Of a DNA stretch of 64,000 nt, positions 62,460-64,000 are shown piece by piece. A program made the translations under genes and the position numbers. The notes below the pieces were generated by a model. That model was not told the origin of the DNA. It was given only the letters and a program-made list of their open reading frames with translations, and did not search any database. The DNA lies in NCBI RefSeq assembly GCF_000424065.1, contig NZ_AUJE01000001.1:114267-178266 (forward strand). The letters are read 5' to 3'. How positions within the stretch are numbered: the stretch's first letter is position 1; every line of letters begins with the position of its first letter. The stretch is from Selenomonas ruminantium subsp. ruminantium ATCC 12561. GTDB lineage: Bacteria > Bacillota > Negativicutes > Selenomonadales > Selenomonadaceae.

Positions 62460-63431
62460 GTGTCAAACCCCATGTTTGATGTGATACAGAGTGACTTAGA
62501 TGAACTGAATGAGGGACTGATCGGGGCAGTTTCCTCACCAGTGGAATTGGTAAATGAGGTTGGAACTCATTTGGTTACCGCCGGAGGGAAAAGAATTCGC
62601 CCGGCGCTGTGTCTGTTGGCTGCCAGAGGCGGCAGCAGCTTTTCTTTGGAAAAAGTCCTGCCGTTGGCAGAGGCTTTGGAACTTATCCATACGGCTTCGC
62701 TGGTTCATGATGATGTAATTGATGAAGCAGATACCCGGCGGGGAGAGCCTACGGCTAATGCCAAATGGGATAATCAGATTGCCATTTTAAGTGGTGATTA
62801 TATTTTTGCCCGTGCTTTTGCGCTTATCGCGGAAGGTGGCTATGGCGATTATGTGTCCAAGCGTTTGGCAGAACTCGTGGGCAATCTCAGTGTAGGTGAG
62901 ATTATTCAGGACCATACCGTTTATCAGGCTGTTCGGGATTTGGATAATTATTACGAGCGCATTCAGAAAAAGACGGCGGATTTTTTGGAAATCTGTTGTG
63001 AACTGGGCGGTATCGTGGGCGGCCTGCCGGAAGAAGATACGAGAAAGCTGGCTGAGTATGGCCACTGCATTGGCATGGCTTTCCAGATTACTGATGATGT
63101 GCTTGATATCATGCAGACATCGGAGCAGATTGGTAAGCCGGTGGGCAATGATATACGGCAGGGGATTGTGACTTTGCCGGTTATTTATGCTTTGAATGTC
63201 AGCTCAGATGCAGAAGAATTGGCATCTATTGTTACGGATCCGGAAATGAGCAATGAAATGGTGCAACGGGCACTGACTATTGTTCGGGAAACCGATGGTG
63301 TGGAAATGGCCAAGTCTAAGGCAGACGAATATCTGGAACGGGCGCGTCAGGCGATTCCAGTGAATTTGCCGGCAGAAATCCGGGAGGCCTTTGTGCAAGT
63401 GGCAGATTTTATCGGCGATCGGGATTTTTAA
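62460..63431 (+). CDS. Polyprenyl diphosphate synthase (trans, heptaprenyl/octaprenyl type)
   Basis: A 323-aa enzyme building the long prenyl chain of menaquinone or ubiquinone from isopentenyl diphosphate. Both aspartate-rich motifs are present: LVHDDVIDEADTRRGEPT and FQITDDVLDIM; GGKRIRPALC precedes the first. Start: GTG 62460 with TAGGTGAT 7 nt upstream; GTG 62451 and ATG 62472 are alternatives. The absence of bulky residues before the first motif cannot be used here to fix chain length. A tatA-type gene follows 25 nt later. Confidence 0.9.
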   Translation: MSNPMFDVIQSDLDELNEGLIGAVSSPVELVNEVGTHLVTAGGKRIRPALCLLAARGGSSFSLEKVLPLAEALELIHTASLVHDDVIDEADTRRGEPTANAKWDNQIAILSGDYIFARAFALIAEGGYGDYVSKRLAELVGNLSVGEIIQDHTVYQAVRDLDNYYERIQKKTADFLEICCELGGIVGGLPEEDTRKLAEYGHCIGMAFQITDDVLDIMQTSEQIGKPVGNDIRQGIVTLPVIYALNVSSDAEELASIVTDPEMSNEMVQRALTIVRETDGVEMAKSKADEYLERARQAIPVNLPAEIREAFVQVADFIGDRDF

Positions 63432-63456
63432 GCGAAATTTTGAGAGGTGATTCACC

Positions 63457-63846
63457 ATGTTTGGAATCGGTGTACCAGAACTTATCTTGATTTTGATTGT
63501 AGGGCTGGTCGTTTTTGGCCCTAGTAAATTACCGGAAATTGCGCGTTCTGTAGGTAAGGGCGTACGGGAGTTCAAAAAGGCGACGAATGCCTTCTCACAG
63601 GCGCTTAATGCGCCAATGGAAACGCCGGTGCAGCAGCAGAGCACTCAGCCTGCCGCACCACAGCCCGTGCAGACACAGACGGCTTCGCCAAGCCATCAGT
63701 CTATGGAAGTCAGTGCACAGCAGGCGGCGACTACGCCAAATATAACGCCGGAAGCTGGGCCAGCGCCTAAGCCGGCTTATGAAGCGCCTACCCAGGAGTC
63801 TGTGCGGCAGCAAATTGCGGAGCAGGCTGCGAAGAAGAACGCATAA
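63457..63846 (+). CDS. Sec-independent translocase protein TatA/TatB
   Basis: A 129-aa Tat component. It has one N-terminal span (about residues 6-20), then the hinge FGPSKLPEIARSVGKGV and an amphipathic helix to about residue 45. A long Gln/Pro/Ala-rich tail follows. TatA and TatB cannot be told apart with certainty; the tail length (over 80 residues) leans to TatB or a long TatA. The Tat system would export the NapA and NapG proteins of this window. GAGAGGTGA is upstream of ATG 63457. A palindromic repeat follows. Confidence 0.88.
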   Translation: MFGIGVPELILILIVGLVVFGPSKLPEIARSVGKGVREFKKATNAFSQALNAPMETPVQQQSTQPAAPQPVQTQTASPSHQSMEVSAQQAATTPNITPEAGPAPKPAYEAPTQESVRQQIAEQAAKKNA

Positions 63847-63876
63847 ATTTGGTGGTTTACATCGATGTTATAAGAC

Positions 63877-63927
63877 GCCCGCGGGGCTGGTGATATTTTC
63901 CAGGAAAATATCACCAGCCCCGCGGGC
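63877..63927. repeat. Core-less palindromic repeat, copy L
   Basis: A perfect 25-bp inverted repeat (GCCCGCGGGGCTGGT then GATATTTTCC, mirrored from 63903) with a single A at the centre. The arms are those of the nested repeats, but the core of about 30 bases normally found between TTTTCC and GGAAAA is absent. The remaining bases to 64000 show nothing recognisable. Confidence 0.88.
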
Positions 63928-64000
63928 TTATTGCATTGATTAAATTGCAGTTTGTCGGCAAGTTCGTGATAAAGGTATCCAGGTCATACGTTGTCAGGGG

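Overview
The window reads as chromosomal DNA of a diderm Firmicute of the class Negativicutes, most likely Selenomonadaceae (Selenomonas or a close relative). Strong Gram-positive-style ribosome binding sites and genes such as a BglG antiterminator and FloA sit beside outer-membrane functions: a two-partner secretion pair, and a porin with an S-layer-like N-terminal domain. This placement is inferred from gene content and style only. No rRNA, tRNA or CRISPR array was seen.

Layout. 0-7 kb: anaerobic respiration, with a formate-dehydrogenase-type cytochrome b, a chemoreceptor, and a periplasmic nitrate reductase cluster (napD, napG, napH, a five-heme NapC/NrfH-like cytochrome, napA). 7-10.5 kb: a MarR-controlled HlyD/ABC-2 export pair and a universal stress protein. 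10.5-16 kb: lactate permease, an MFS carrier and a divergent AcoR-like regulator lacking GAFTGA. 16-22 kb: trmB, an ftsW-type gene, a LysR/thioesterase pair and a two-component system. 22-30 kb: a BglG antiterminator followed by a secreted saccharolytic operon (porin, DUF1593 protein, GH3 glucosidase, esterase). 30-38 kb: a membrane-bound LuxR regulator divergent from a TpsA/TpsB secretion pair. 38-42 kb: beta-glucoside PTS and GH1 phospho-beta-glucosidase. 42-50.3 kb: a defence island with a type I restriction system. A type III toxin-antitoxin candidate lies between hsdM and hsdS, a type I toxin-antitoxin candidate follows hsdS, and an ImmA/XRE pair ends the island. 50.4-64 kb: mgsA, a HIT protein, rpsU, yqeY, nfeD-floA, a cell-wall amidase, a SEC-C protein, MATE and ABC-F genes, an amino-acid ABC transporter, a prenyl synthase and tatA.

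Three things stand out. First, three tandem 42-44-nt repeats (46529-46656) have covarying stems and a conserved GGG/CCC pseudoknot potential. They start just after a good promoter, end at a terminator, and are followed by a 167-aa protein with features recalled from the ToxN fold. Second, five 27-nt BglG/LicT-type RNA antiterminator sites tie together bglG, the secreted operon, the PTS operon and, unexpectedly, methylglyoxal synthase. At three sites the RAT 3' end overlaps a CCTTCAA segment that can pair with the downstream Shine-Dalgarno. At bglG this could drive a 10-codon leader peptide whose translation would melt a terminator. Third, about ten intergenic nested-palindrome repeats (about 80 bp) keep their pairing while their stem sequence changes. 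One copy at 63877 lacks the core.

How the genes work together: beta-glucosides or oligosaccharides released by the GH3 and esterase proteins would enter through the porin, be phosphorylated by the PTS and split by the GH1 enzyme. The same antiterminator would adjust the glycolytic bypass enzyme MgsA. The nap cluster and the cytochrome b fit formate- or quinol-linked nitrate respiration.
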